Source: DASVNK01 sp964478815 (GTDB lineage: Bacteria > Verrucomicrobiota > Verrucomicrobiia > Limisphaerales > SXQI01). Taken from it: a DNA stretch of 64,000 nucleotides. Position numbers and translations under genes: made by a program. Below, in pieces: positions 54,664 to 63,985 of the stretch (its first letter is position 1; the number at the start of each line of letters is the position of its first letter). The DNA lies in assembly GCA_964478815.1 (NCBI GenBank), contig CAYZKY010000003.1, positions 39,232-103,231 on the forward strand. The letters are read 5' to 3'. The notes beneath the pieces were generated by a model. That model worked only from the letters and a program-made list of their open reading frames with translations, did no database searches and had not been told where the DNA came from.

Positions 54664-57600
54664 ATGAGCACAGCCCCCCAAGCCGCTCTTTTTCGCCCCC
54701 TGCTGGCTTCACTTCTCCTTTGCCTCGCGCTGCCGCGCCAAACGACCGCCGACCTCGTGATCGCGCGCTTCGGCGGCATCGATAACCGCTCCGACACCGG
54801 AGCCTTGCTGGGCAGCATCGGTATCCCGGGCGCGGGCTACGTGACCTCCGTCATCCAGCTTTCGGACAACCGTCTGGTCGCCTTCGATTATACGAACGGC
54901 AAATACTACGTCATTGGCACCGACGGCTCCATCAGTGCCGGAGTCGCCACCATCCCTCTGCCTCTCACCGCTTTGGCCCTGCCTACGGGCGGGTTTCTCG
55001 CCGCCGGCTCCAACCGCTCGATCTACCGGTACGATGCCGCTTTCAATTTAGACATCATCAACACGCCCTTTACAACGATTTACGGTTTGGCCCTCACTCC
55101 CAATCCCATTGAAATCCTTTACTCCATCCTGACGCTCCAGCGTCTGAATCTCGATACCAAAGTCTCCACCTTCGTCTTCAACAACACCACGGGCCTTGGC
55201 GGCCTGCAGTATGCCGGCGGCATCCCCAATCTGCCCGCGGGCACCGCCTACGTCGGTGCGGAATCGGCCGGCCCCCTCTTCATCAGCGCCAGTTTTACCG
55301 TGCTCGGCCGCTTCACCTCGCCCGGACAGTCCGGTTTTACCGATGTCGCCGCTCTGCCCAACGGTTCTATCGCGGGTTGTGCGCCCGCCTCGGGCCTTTG
55401 CACCCTCTGGAATGCCAACGGAACAGTGAACTCAAGTTTCTCCGCCGGGGTTTATCCCTACAATGTCATCCACATCGCCGATGGGTCCGGCCCTTCCTCC
55501 TGCGCCAATCAGGCTGTCTCTCTCACCGCCCACACAGCCCCGGGAACGTGCCGCGCCTCGGTCGACCAGACCAAATTGTTCAACCTTTGCCCCGGCTGGC
55601 AGGTCGTTAATCCGGTGCCCGACTCGGCAAAGGAATATCTTCAAGGGATCCACCTGGAGACTTGGACGCTTTCCGATGGCTCACAAACCAAACCCCTGCA
55701 GACGACCGTGACCGTCCTGGACAAGGAGGCTCCGGTCCTCACCACTCCGGGAAACCTCAGTGTGAACTTACTTCCGGGTGAGACCACGATTCAGGTCAAT
55801 TTTACGGTCACCGCCTCCGACAACTGCTCGGGAGCAATCCCGGTCCACTCCACCCCTTCCTCGGGCACGTTCCTGCCGCTGGGAGAACACACGGTCTTTT
55901 GTCAGGCGACCGACTCAGGCGGAAATACCGGAACCAGCACGTTCAAAGTCACGGTCGCTCCGGCGGGGCCCTTCATCAAGACGGTCCAGCCAGATCCCAA
56001 TCTGGGCGGCGCTTGGGTTTATTTTTCCGACGAGATGTCCACCTCGGCCTTGGACGAAATGGGTCACTATTCGATAGATGACGGTGTCACGATTACGGAC
56101 GCCCAGTCGTTTGGCTCCCAAGTCGTCCACCTCTCCCTCACTGGGCTTCAGAACGGCAACACCTATACCCTGACCGTGAATGATGCGGAAATCCCCGTCA
56201 GCCCCAATCAGATCACGTTCACGGTGGACGTCACCACTCCGACCGAGCCGGTGATTCCGGGCATCGCCAGCTTCCAGGTTTTCGACGGAGTGCAGTCTCT
56301 CCCTGAACTCAAGACTGCCATCCAGAACCGCGCACCCGACCGTCGCTTCGGTCTCTCGAGCGCCGAAAGCCTCTTGAATTTCGATGACAACTACGGGGGC
56401 CGCGTCCAGTTCTTCATCACTCCTCAAGAAACGGGCGTCTACACCTTTTATTTCGCCTCGGACGACGAAGGTGAATTTTATCTGAGTACCGATGCCAATC
56501 CCGCCAACAAAGTCCTCATCGCCCAAGAGACAGCCTGGAACTCTCATCGCGAATGGAACGCTGGCGGTGAGAACAATTCCAGCCAGAACACTGGCAACCA
56601 GTGGGCCGGCGGCAGCGCCATCGGGTTGACGGCAGGCAACCGCTACTATGCTATAATGCTCTGGCGTGAGGGCGGCGGCGGCGACAACGGCAGCGTTACC
56701 TTCGGCCAGTTCGGAGCGGCCCCGCCCGCCAATGGCACCCCCTCGGCGCTGACCGGCGATTTGATCAGTTGGTACCTCGACCCTGATGTACCTCCGGTCA
56801 TCACTTCCCCTCCCCAGAGCGTGGAATTCCAGCGCGGCGACACGATCGAGTTTAACGTCGGTTCCTGGAGCCCCTTGCCGGAATCGCATCAATGGTTCGT
56901 GAACAAGCAGGCAATCCCGGGCGCCAATGGCCCAACTCTCACCATTCCGAATGCCACCACCGCGCACATCGGCGACATCTCCGTCGAGATCAGCAATGCA
57001 AATGGAACGACCCACACCCACTTGAACGACGCCCGAGCCCAACTGGTCGGCGCCCCGTTGTACTTCATCGGAGCCGCCGACTTTAATAACCATGGAAACC
57101 ATGTGCCCGAAGCCAGCCAGCTCGGCTATCTGGGCGGGGCCTACTCCGGGCTGAGCGCGTCCGTGGACATCGATTTCAACGACAACGCCGACCAAGCCGG
57201 CGGAAATGCCGTCGTCTACCGTGGTTTCCATCCATCCGATGCCAATGTGGTAGAGATTGGTCCTGGCTCGGTTAACCTCCACGAGCGCGACAAGGGGGAT
57301 TTCACCTTAGTGCATGATTTCAAGATTGGCTGGACCGATGCGGGCGAGTGGTATAACTACACGCGCATTTTCCCACCGGGCACGTATCACGGGTTTGTCG
57401 AGGCCGCCAAGGAAGGCTTCGCCTGGAATGGCCCGGACGACCCGAACGCCTTCCGGGTGTCATTCTTCACAGTTACTAACCCGCACGTCCCGGATGGATC
57501 GCGCGAACATTTCGTCGGTGGCCAGCAAGGCCTGACTTTCCTCGGCGATGCCTCGTTTCCCGGGACAGGAAATTGGGATACATACGATGTTATTCCATTC

Positions 57601-60120
57601 GCCGATTCGAGCGGGAATCCGTCGCAAATCTCCATCAACGGCGAGACCACGGTTAGACTGATCATGGGCAACTTTGGGGATTTCACCGGCACTCGCTTGT
57701 ACCAAGTCGCCCCCTACGTCCCTGAAATCCCGAACCAGACGACCGAGGAGGACACGGACCTGATTGTCACCTTTACCACCCAGAACAACCACTTCACCGT
57801 CTCCGGAGTCACGGCGGATTCCGACAATCGGGGCCTCTTTCCCCCCGGCGGGATAACCATCGTCAGCGACGGCGATAATCACACTGTGACCCTCCCCCCC
57901 GCCGAGAACCAATCCGGCTCGGCCATCGTTACCCTCACCATCCGCAGCAATGGCGACCCCGTCTTCCGGAAGTTCACCCTCACCGTCACTCCGGTCGACG
58001 ACCCGCCGACCATCGGCCAGATCAACGACGTGGTGGTGGAGGAGGACTCCCACCCTGCGCAAAACCCCTACAGGATTACCCTCAACGGCCTCAGTGCTGG
58101 ACCCGCGGATGAAAACCAAGCTTACACAGTGACGACCACTTCCGACAATCCGGGGCTTGTTTCACACCTGGTCCCGGGTGACTTGAATGGCGACGGCAAA
58201 GTCGATCTTGTGGATTTCGGTATTGACAAGGACAATTTCGGCAGCGCCGAGATCAAGGTCACTATCAGCGATGGCAACACTTCTGTTGACAAGATTTTCA
58301 ATGTCACCGTGACCCCCGTCGACGATCCGCCGACCATCGATCCGATCCCCGGTCAGAGCTGGTTGGAAGATGGCTTTTCTGCGCAGAACCCCGTCAGGAT
58401 CACCCTCACCGGCCTCAGCGGCGGACCGCCCAATGAAAACCAAGCCTACACGATTACGGCCACTTCCGACGCTCCCGCGGTCGTTCCAAACCCGGTCGTT
58501 CTCGACTCCAATGGCGACGGCATGTTCGATTCTTTGGATCTCCACTCTGCCCAGAATGCCAACGGCATGGCGGGCATCACGGTCACTATTAATGATGGCA
58601 ACACCTCCGTTAACACGATCTTCGATGTCACCGTAACTCCGGTCGACGATCCGCCGACTATTGGCCAAATGTCTGATGTGACGTTGGTGCAGGGACTCCA
58701 CACGGAATCAACTCCATTCGTGTCTGACCCCGTTTCCTACACCGGCGGACCACCAGATGAACCCCAGGATCTCCTGTTTAGTATCACTTCGGATCCCGGA
58801 AATTTTCGAGCAACCCTGATCGACGATGACTTCTTTGGCCAGATTCGTGGTCGGTTTATTCCCGAGCCCGGTGCCGCCGGAACTTTCCCTGCTACGATTA
58901 CCGTCAGTGATGGGAACAGCTCGGCTAGCACGGACTTTCTCGTCACCATCCTTCCTGACCCCAACGTCTCCCAACCGCCAACCATCCTGCTCCTTAATGA
59001 TCCAAACGATCTTCCGATCGCCGTCCAACAGAGCGACCCAATCTCTAAGATTCAGTTTCAGGCAATCGACCCCGATAGTTTCAGTGGACAGTTGAGCTCC
59101 TCCGTGACCCATACCATCGATGGGGGTGCTGAGATCGATGGACTGCCCCAAGGCCTTCAGTTCAATCTCGAGGCCGCAACTCCCCCAGGTCAGCTCCCGG
59201 GCGAAATCCACCTGAACCTTGAAGGCCCGGCTCTCGGGCAACTCGGTTCCTACGTGCTCAACTTGAAGGTGAATGACCAGGATGGAAACCAGACCAGCGC
59301 GACGCCGATTAAGATGGAGGTGAATCCCGAGGATTTCCAGGTGAATGGTGCATACATAGACGCGTTATATCAACTTCCCTATAAAGTAACCATACTGAAT
59401 GCGATCGGTAGCTCCGCCACTCATTTGCGCACACAGAAGGGCGGTGGGCAGGTTTGGGGATTCGAGGCTGCTGGAGTTTGGGAAGGTCAGGGACACCTCG
59501 AGGAACACAGCGGCACGCTCGAAGGCCATTTGGGCTACGGTGGCGATGGATGGGGCGATAACCTGTACTTGGTCGATCCGTTAAATGGTAATTTCGACTA
59601 CAATCTTGACGCTCCTGCCTCGGGCGAGTGGGGCGGCCAAGCCACCCTGGGCGGGGTGTGGTTTTTTCCAGGTGTGCTCAATGACGGAGTTTCCGTGCTG
59701 AACCCGGATGGCTTCGATCCTTTCGGCGATCCATACCTTGACACCGGCCGCAGGGAGCCTTGGAAGGTTCGCGAAAAGTTCACGATCAAGGTCAATCTAG
59801 GCAATCCGAATAATGTGCCCGTACAATTTGAGCCGAAGCTGCAGCATTACCAAATTGACCTCGGTGGCGGGACTCGCACAACCACTTTTATCTGGGCGGT
59901 TACAGACCCCGACGGTAATCCTCCAAACTGGTTGGATTACCACTTGAAAGTCTCCGAGATTCGCCCTGATGGCAGCATCGAATTCGGTACGGCTCCGCTC
60001 TACGCTGATCCTCTCGACTCCTCAACAGCCTTCGGGTCTTGGACGGATGTAACTGGGGCGACATCCCCATATTCTTTTACTCCAACGGCTGAGATGCTAT
60101 ACGGTCGATTGAGGGAGTGA
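54664..60120 (+). CDS. 1818-residue secreted modular adhesin-like protein
   Basis: The start is ATG 54664; a frame from 54523 is untranslated spacer. Residues 1-30 are a signal peptide. Domains in order, approximately: a propeller-like region to 330; a HYR domain 352-432 (FTVTASDNCSGAIPVHS); PA14-like 535-680 (QETGVYTFYFASDDEGEF); Ig-like 712-792; a CBM6-like region 800-1018; and cadherin-like tandem repeats 1019-1432, three of which share the phrase VTPVDDPPTI. The C-terminal 370 residues are unassigned. No sortase, PEP-CTERM or other anchor was seen. Repeat spacing suggests a long stalk and surface or matrix role. Confidence 0.85.
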   Translation: MSTAPQAALFRPLLASLLLCLALPRQTTADLVIARFGGIDNRSDTGALLGSIGIPGAGYVTSVIQLSDNRLVAFDYTNGKYYVIGTDGSISAGVATIPLPLTALALPTGGFLAAGSNRSIYRYDAAFNLDIINTPFTTIYGLALTPNPIEILYSILTLQRLNLDTKVSTFVFNNTTGLGGLQYAGGIPNLPAGTAYVGAESAGPLFISASFTVLGRFTSPGQSGFTDVAALPNGSIAGCAPASGLCTLWNANGTVNSSFSAGVYPYNVIHIADGSGPSSCANQAVSLTAHTAPGTCRASVDQTKLFNLCPGWQVVNPVPDSAKEYLQGIHLETWTLSDGSQTKPLQTTVTVLDKEAPVLTTPGNLSVNLLPGETTIQVNFTVTASDNCSGAIPVHSTPSSGTFLPLGEHTVFCQATDSGGNTGTSTFKVTVAPAGPFIKTVQPDPNLGGAWVYFSDEMSTSALDEMGHYSIDDGVTITDAQSFGSQVVHLSLTGLQNGNTYTLTVNDAEIPVSPNQITFTVDVTTPTEPVIPGIASFQVFDGVQSLPELKTAIQNRAPDRRFGLSSAESLLNFDDNYGGRVQFFITPQETGVYTFYFASDDEGEFYLSTDANPANKVLIAQETAWNSHREWNAGGENNSSQNTGNQWAGGSAIGLTAGNRYYAIMLWREGGGGDNGSVTFGQFGAAPPANGTPSALTGDLISWYLDPDVPPVITSPPQSVEFQRGDTIEFNVGSWSPLPESHQWFVNKQAIPGANGPTLTIPNATTAHIGDISVEISNANGTTHTHLNDARAQLVGAPLYFIGAADFNNHGNHVPEASQLGYLGGAYSGLSASVDIDFNDNADQAGGNAVVYRGFHPSDANVVEIGPGSVNLHERDKGDFTLVHDFKIGWTDAGEWYNYTRIFPPGTYHGFVEAAKEGFAWNGPDDPNAFRVSFFTVTNPHVPDGSREHFVGGQQGLTFLGDASFPGTGNWDTYDVIPFADSSGNPSQISINGETTVRLIMGNFGDFTGTRLYQVAPYVPEIPNQTTEEDTDLIVTFTTQNNHFTVSGVTADSDNRGLFPPGGITIVSDGDNHTVTLPPAENQSGSAIVTLTIRSNGDPVFRKFTLTVTPVDDPPTIGQINDVVVEEDSHPAQNPYRITLNGLSAGPADENQAYTVTTTSDNPGLVSHLVPGDLNGDGKVDLVDFGIDKDNFGSAEIKVTISDGNTSVDKIFNVTVTPVDDPPTIDPIPGQSWLEDGFSAQNPVRITLTGLSGGPPNENQAYTITATSDAPAVVPNPVVLDSNGDGMFDSLDLHSAQNANGMAGITVTINDGNTSVNTIFDVTVTPVDDPPTIGQMSDVTLVQGLHTESTPFVSDPVSYTGGPPDEPQDLLFSITSDPGNFRATLIDDDFFGQIRGRFIPEPGAAGTFPATITVSDGNSSASTDFLVTILPDPNVSQPPTILLLNDPNDLPIAVQQSDPISKIQFQAIDPDSFSGQLSSSVTHTIDGGAEIDGLPQGLQFNLEAATPPGQLPGEIHLNLEGPALGQLGSYVLNLKVNDQDGNQTSATPIKMEVNPEDFQVNGAYIDALYQLPYKVTILNAIGSSATHLRTQKGGGQVWGFEAAGVWEGQGHLEEHSGTLEGHLGYGGDGWGDNLYLVDPLNGNFDYNLDAPASGEWGGQATLGGVWFFPGVLNDGVSVLNPDGFDPFGDPYLDTGRREPWKVREKFTIKVNLGNPNNVPVQFEPKLQHYQIDLGGGTRTTTFIWAVTDPDGNPPNWLDYHLKVSEIRPDGSIEFGTAPLYADPLDSSTAFGSWTDVTGATSPYSFTPTAEMLYGRLRE

Positions 60121-60179
60121 GTCCTTGATAGATTCAACCTCACTTGTAACCGCAACTACTACATAGACGACGGAATCTC

Positions 60180-60498
60180 ATGGTTCGGCCAGCGGAAGTT
60201 TGCTTGCTCTTCCCGCTGCTATTCCTCGCCGTCCTCGGCCGGTCCCCCGGCAGCGCGCGCGACAATCCCAGTCCCGTCGTCCTGCCACCTATGCGGTGGT
60301 GTTCACCACCATCCCACCCTGCTCGGCGGCGCAAATCCTCCAGATCCGATACCCGGCATGATCGGCATGTTCGGGCCACCCGCTAGGCGGTCACCATTTC
60401 GGTTCTCAAAGCGGGTAACGCCATCGACGGCCTCCCTGTCGTCGCGCGAATCCAGCCTGGAAACGATCAAGTCCTCACCTCGCTCATCGATGCTGGGC
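60180..60498 (+). pseudogene. Possible degraded secreted-protein gene
   Basis: A frame starts at 60180 with a signal-like peptide (VCLLFPLLFLAVLGRSPGSA) and soon loses protein character. Shifting frame gives VVFTTIPPCSAAQILQIRYPA, and further on AVTISVLKAGNAIDGLPVV. Stops interrupt all frames. I read it as a decayed gene; no family can be named. Confidence 0.22.
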
Positions 60499-61710
60499 CT
60501 ATTGCACCAGGTCCGCGCTCGATTTCACCCGGTAAAATCGGCTTGCCCCCGCCGGAGCGGCGTCCGTCACCGCCGTGGGCGAGGCCGTCATGCTCACCGT
60601 TTTCAGCGCGGCCCAATGCACGAGATCCACGCTCGATTCCACCCGATAACTCTTCCCCGCCTCCCCCGAAAACTGAAAGGAAAACGGCCCCGCCCCGGCC
60701 CCTTTGCTCGGCTGGCTCAGCCGAATCTCCCCACCCCCGGTCGTCGTCACGCGGTCCGACTGCACCATCTGCCCATCCCACCCCACCGCCACGAACGTCC
60801 CGTCTCCATACGCGATATCCGTCAAATGCCACGGCAAATCCGTCTCGTGCTTCGTCCAGTTGATGCCGTCCGGCGAGATGAGCAGCCGGCCCCACTGCGC
60901 CGCCGCCACGAGATGCTGGCCGTTGGAGGCCATGTCCCAGATAAAGCCAGTGTGCGGCGCCGTCCGCGGCGTCCATTCCACCCCATCCGGGGAGGTCGCC
61001 AGCGCGCCATCCTGCCCATACACGAGGAACACCCCCAGGCCGAAGCTCGCGTTCATCAAGTTCTCCTCGAGCTTCGAATCCCGCTGCGCCCATTCCCCGC
61101 CCGCGCTCTTCGAAAACACCTCCGGCGGCTGCCCCGTCCGCTTGTAGCCCGCCTCCACGTACGTCCCGTTCCCGAACGCGATGCCGCCAATATCGTAATT
61201 CGCCGGCACCCCCGGCTGGCTCGCCCAATTCACCCCGTTCGTCGAAATCTTCACACCTCCGCCCGCCATCACCGCCATGAACCGCGTCCCGTCGTGGATC
61301 AGCTCGGTCACCCCGCTCATCGCGGGCGTCTGTTTCGTCCAAGCGAGCCCGTCCGGCGACGTCACCAAAACATTGAAGTTCCGCCCAGCCGCCACGAACA
61401 TGCCATTGCCGAACACCACATCCTCCAGCCCCGCCGGAGCCGCCGGATTCGCCGCCGGCGCCCACTCCACCCCGTCCGTCGAAGTCAGGATCGACCCCGC
61501 ATCCCCCACGATCACCCACCGTCCGTTGCCGTAGGCCACCCCTTCCAGATCCTCTTCCTCCTCCAGGCCCGCAACCTCCCGCACATGCCACGTCGCGAGC
61601 GGATCCGAACCCCGCACCGAACCTCCCGCCACCGCCAGCAGCACTCCCGCCGCCGCTCCGCGCATCATCCGCCTTAATCCCCCGCTCGCGGCACCATCAA
61701 GTCGTTTCAT
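60499..61710 (-). CDS. Secreted BNR-like beta-propeller protein
   Basis: This 403-residue protein has a signal peptide (GAAAGVLLAVAGGSVRG). Repeats of about 45 residues follow, each with a G-F-V-A-V/A-G strand and then S-x-D-G-x-x-W-T (TSTDGVEWAPA, TSPDGLAWTKQ, STNGVNWASQ, SPDGINWTKH), the Asp-box-like pattern of sialidase/WD40-type propellers. The C-terminus carries YRVESSVDLVHWAAL and FYRVKSSAD, an FN3-like module found at the ends of many verrucomicrobial secreted proteins. No sialidase catalytic residues were seen, so an enzyme activity is not claimed. Confidence 0.85.
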   Translation of the reverse strand: MKRLDGAASGGLRRMMRGAAAGVLLAVAGGSVRGSDPLATWHVREVAGLEEEEDLEGVAYGNGRWVIVGDAGSILTSTDGVEWAPAANPAAPAGLEDVVFGNGMFVAAGRNFNVLVTSPDGLAWTKQTPAMSGVTELIHDGTRFMAVMAGGGVKISTNGVNWASQPGVPANYDIGGIAFGNGTYVEAGYKRTGQPPEVFSKSAGGEWAQRDSKLEENLMNASFGLGVFLVYGQDGALATSPDGVEWTPRTAPHTGFIWDMASNGQHLVAAAQWGRLLISPDGINWTKHETDLPWHLTDIAYGDGTFVAVGWDGQMVQSDRVTTTGGGEIRLSQPSKGAGAGPFSFQFSGEAGKSYRVESSVDLVHWAALKTVSMTASPTAVTDAAPAGASRFYRVKSSADLVQ

Positions 61711-61828
61711 CGTGCCGCAAGTCCTACCCTGCCTCGCCCCAACCCCGCTATGCTACTTTAGTAGTAGGCGCAATTGCGATGTTTCCGCCGCTTTCCTTCT
61801 TCGCGGGGCGGCCTCGCACTTTCACGAT

Positions 61829-62251
61829 TTAATCCCTGATGACCTCCACCAGCCCAGCCGACGTGGCATGCACGGCCATGCGAGTATCCAACGTCGCCAG
61901 TAACCCCGAATTTCTGCGCGCCACCTCAACCAGCCAAGCATCGTTCACCTGCTGATGGCCAATCGCCCGGCTATAAATATCCGGGAGGTCGGCGGTCGGC
62001 GAATTCCAAAAACGATGCTCCTTTCGCTGCGTCCAGAGCTTCAAGAGGGCCGCCGCCGCCTGCGGGCTTACGGCTTCGGGGGTATAAGCTGGATTTGACG
62101 AAAGCCGGATAAAACCCAGTTGCGTCACCGCGCAAGTCGCCCACCCGCCTCGCCTTCGAGTTTCGAACCAGGATTGTGCGAGGGCGTGGTGTTGATGGTT
62201 CGGCCACGCCAGCGCCAGCAAAACGTTGGTGTCCGGCAGCGCGATCTTCAC
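61829..62251 (-). CDS. vapC: VapC-type PIN-domain toxin
   Basis: The GTG at 62251 overlaps the antitoxin stop (GTGA) and gives 140 residues; an upstream ATG at 62332 lies inside the antitoxin gene. The PIN fold acidic residues are visible: D7 in LPDTNVLLALAWP, the aspartate of QVNDAWLVEVA and that of LLATLDTRM. CAVTQLGFIRL is typical of a VapC subfamily. VapC toxins are ribonucleases that cut tRNA or rRNA. With the antitoxin gene immediately upstream this is a complete type II module. Confidence 0.87.
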   Translation of the reverse strand: MKIALPDTNVLLALAWPNHQHHALAQSWFETRRRGGWATCAVTQLGFIRLSSNPAYTPEAVSPQAAAALLKLWTQRKEHRFWNSPTADLPDIYSRAIGHQQVNDAWLVEVARRNSGLLATLDTRMAVHATSAGLVEVIRD

Positions 62252-62478
62252 CAGCCATCCTCGGCGAGCAATTCCCGGGCTCGTCCGGTCGGGATCGTTT
62301 CTGAGTTTTGGGACACCGAAAAGGTCGGCCATTTCGATGGGCCGGCCTTCGCGTTTGAGGCTTTCAAACCGCGCCGAACCAGAATCGAAAGGACTTCGCC
62401 CAGCCTCTTGCCGGAAGCCTGCGCCTGCGCCTGCGCCGCCTCGAACACATCGTCATCCAGCGTCACCGTCGTTCGCAT
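62248..62478 (-). CDS. vapB: VapB-type antitoxin
   Basis: From the ATG at 62478 the product is 76 residues (a GTG at 62490 would add four). MRTTVTLDDDVFEAAQAQA and GKRLGEVLSILVRRGL form a ribbon-helix-helix DNA-binding domain, and the C-terminus (SETIPTGRARELLAEDG) would bind the toxin. It overlaps vapC by 4 nt. Antitoxins of this type bind their own promoter and repress the operon. Confidence 0.83.
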   Translation of the reverse strand: MRTTVTLDDDVFEAAQAQAQASGKRLGEVLSILVRRGLKASNAKAGPSKWPTFSVSQNSETIPTGRARELLAEDGW

Positions 62479-62611
62479 ACGGTGATACACTGATACAGCG
62501 ATACACGCGCGTCAAGGTTCCCAGCTTGCTCACCGCGCCGCTTGCGAGACCCGCCCGATTACGACTCATCCGATCTTGGCGAAGCGTTTCGCTTCACCTT
62601 TTCCCAGAGAA

Positions 62612-63637
62612 TCACCACCCCGCTTCGCGCCCCGCCGCCGCCACGAACGGCTTCAGTTCCGTCATCAACTGCGCGAACCGCTCCAGGCTCACCTGCTGCG
62701 CCCCGTCGCTCCACGCCTCCGCCGGATTCGGATGCACCTCGATCAAGAGCGAATCCGCCCCCATCGCCGCCGCCCCCTTGCACATCGCGATCACCAGGTC
62801 CGACCGCCCCGCCCCCTGGCTCGGATCGATCACGATCGGGCAATGCGATTCCTGCTTGATGATCGGGATCGTCGCCAGATCCAGCGTATTCCGCGTGTAC
62901 GTCTCGAACGTCCGAATCCCCCGCTCGCAGAACAGCAAATTCGGATTGTCGTTCGCCAGAATGTACTCGCCCGCCAGCAGCCATTCCTCGATCTTCATCG
63001 AGAGCCCGCGCTTCAGCAACACCGGCTTCCCCGTCTTCGCCGCCGCGATCAGCAATTGAAAATTCTGCGCGTTCCGCGCCCCGATCTGGATGATATCCGT
63101 ATACTCCCCCACCATCTCCGCATGATCCTGCGAGAGCAGCTCCGTGATCACCGCCAGCCCCGTCTCCTTCCGCGCCTTCGCCAGCAGCTTCAAGCCCTTC
63201 TCCCCCAAACCCTGGAACTCATACGGCGACGTCCGCGGCTTGAACGCCCCGCCCCGCAGCACCTTCGCCCCGGCCGCCTTCACCGCGTGGGCCGTTTTCA
63301 TCAATTGCTCCTCGCTCTCCACCGAGCAAGGGCCGGCCATCACCACGAATTCCTTCCCGCCCAACACCACGTCCTTGCCCACCCGGATCGTCGAGTTCCC
63401 CTTGTGCGCCTCCCGGCTCACCAGTTTATACCGCTTTTGCACCGGCATCACCTGCTCCACCTGCGGCCAGGCCGTCAACGTTTCCAGCGAACTATGCTTT
63501 CGCTCGTCCCCGATGGCCCCGATCACCGTCCGTTCCACCCCCCGCATCACATGCGGTTTGTAGCCCAGTTTCTTGATCTCCTTGAGCACGGCCTGCTCTT
63601 GAGCGCGGGTGATGTTTGGTTTCAAAACTACGATCAT
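62612..63637 (-). CDS. aroF: 3-deoxy-7-phosphoheptulonate synthase
   Basis: This enzyme joins phosphoenolpyruvate and erythrose 4-phosphate in the first step of aromatic amino-acid synthesis. The 341-residue protein is of the type I-beta class: an N-terminal ferredoxin-like ACT-type regulatory domain (about 1-75, LKPNITRAQEQAVLKEI), then the TIM barrel with VMAGPCSVES, LRGGAFKPRTSPYEFQG, LLKRGLSMKIEEWLLAGEYI and PIVIDPSQGAGRSDLV. All catalytic motifs are intact. A terminator-like hairpin and an aromatic-rich small peptide lie in its leader, so attenuation control is likely. The ATG at 63637 lacks a strong ribosome-binding site. Confidence 0.95.
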   Translation of the reverse strand: MIVVLKPNITRAQEQAVLKEIKKLGYKPHVMRGVERTVIGAIGDERKHSSLETLTAWPQVEQVMPVQKRYKLVSREAHKGNSTIRVGKDVVLGGKEFVVMAGPCSVESEEQLMKTAHAVKAAGAKVLRGGAFKPRTSPYEFQGLGEKGLKLLAKARKETGLAVITELLSQDHAEMVGEYTDIIQIGARNAQNFQLLIAAAKTGKPVLLKRGLSMKIEEWLLAGEYILANDNPNLLFCERGIRTFETYTRNTLDLATIPIIKQESHCPIVIDPSQGAGRSDLVIAMCKGAAAMGADSLLIEVHPNPAEAWSDGAQQVSLERFAQLMTELKPFVAAAGREAGW

Positions 63638-63669
63638 ATGGGTTGTGCGAGTCTGGCGCGGCGGCCAAC

Positions 63670-63699
63670 AAAAAAGCCGCAGGCGCTCGACCTGCGGCT
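63670..63699 (-). terminator. Intrinsic terminator in the aroF leader (attenuator)
   Basis: On the minus strand AGCCGCAGG (63699-63691) pairs with CCTGCGGCT (63683-63675) around a 7-nt loop and is followed by a run of T (63675-63670). It stands 33 nt before the aroF start, so as written it would stop transcription before the gene. Confidence 0.8.
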
Positions 63700-63739
63700 T
63701 CGGTTAAATTGCTCGTTTCAGAACGGCCCGAAGCGCAGG
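63691..63739 (-). promoter_or_regulatory. Antiterminator pairing in the aroF leader
   Basis: CCTGCGCTTCGG (63739-63728, inside the leader peptide gene) can pair with CCGAAGCCGCAGG (63703-63691), the 5' arm of the terminator plus three bases, with one bulged C. The two structures exclude each other, as in classical amino-acid attenuators. Confidence 0.65.
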
Positions 63740-63798
63740 GAACCGGGGCTAAAGTAAAAGCCCTCGAACTCCGCGCACCACAGGCTAAATCCGTTCAT
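63718..63798 (-). CDS. Aromatic-rich leader peptide of aroF
   Basis: This 26-residue frame begins MNGFSLWCAEF and contains F4, W7, F11, F14, Y15, F16, F23 and F26: eight aromatic residues, with a Phe-Tyr-Phe triple in the middle. It ends at a TGA 15 nt before the terminator stem. Its ATG (63798) has only a weak ribosome-binding site; an 8-residue overlapping frame starting at ATG 63811 has the better one (GGGAGGGGGAGGG) and may deliver ribosomes. A ribosome stalled at F14-F16 would leave the antiterminator free. Control by phenylalanine (perhaps tyrosine) is inferred. Confidence 0.65.
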   Translation of the reverse strand: MNGFSLWCAEFEGFYFSPGSLRFGPF

Positions 63799-63957
63799 TG
63801 TTGCCCGTCATACTAGCCAGCCCTCCCCCTCCCGTCAATCCACCTTTTCGCGCCCGCGTGATCCCACCCAAAACCACCCAGCCCAGCCCGCCCGAATCGT
63901 GGCCGTGCCCCAGCACCCGCCCGCGCTCCCCCGCGCCAAAGGCGCACCCCATCGTAG

Positions 63958-63985
63958 CCCAGCCCAAGCGCAGCGCCGGGCTGGG
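63958..63985 (+). repeat. CCCAGCCC/GGGCTGGG inverted repeat
   Basis: An 8-bp perfect stem (63958-63965 and 63978-63985) encloses a 12-nt loop in non-coding sequence. It could be a REP-like repeat or the terminator of a gene beyond the window. The rest of 63800-64000 is C-rich with no gene I can support. Confidence 0.4.

Noticed and set aside
61071..61090. A tRNA T-arm-like TTCGAATCCC
   Set aside because: It lies inside the propeller gene and has no cloverleaf around it; no tRNA was found in the window.
62576..62595. A GAAGCG/CGCTTC hairpin after aroF as an intrinsic terminator
   Set aside because: The stem is short and no T tract follows on the minus strand.
62576..63757. A 393-residue plus-strand frame across aroF
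   Set aside because: It is Arg/Leu/His-rich antisense to an intact aroF.
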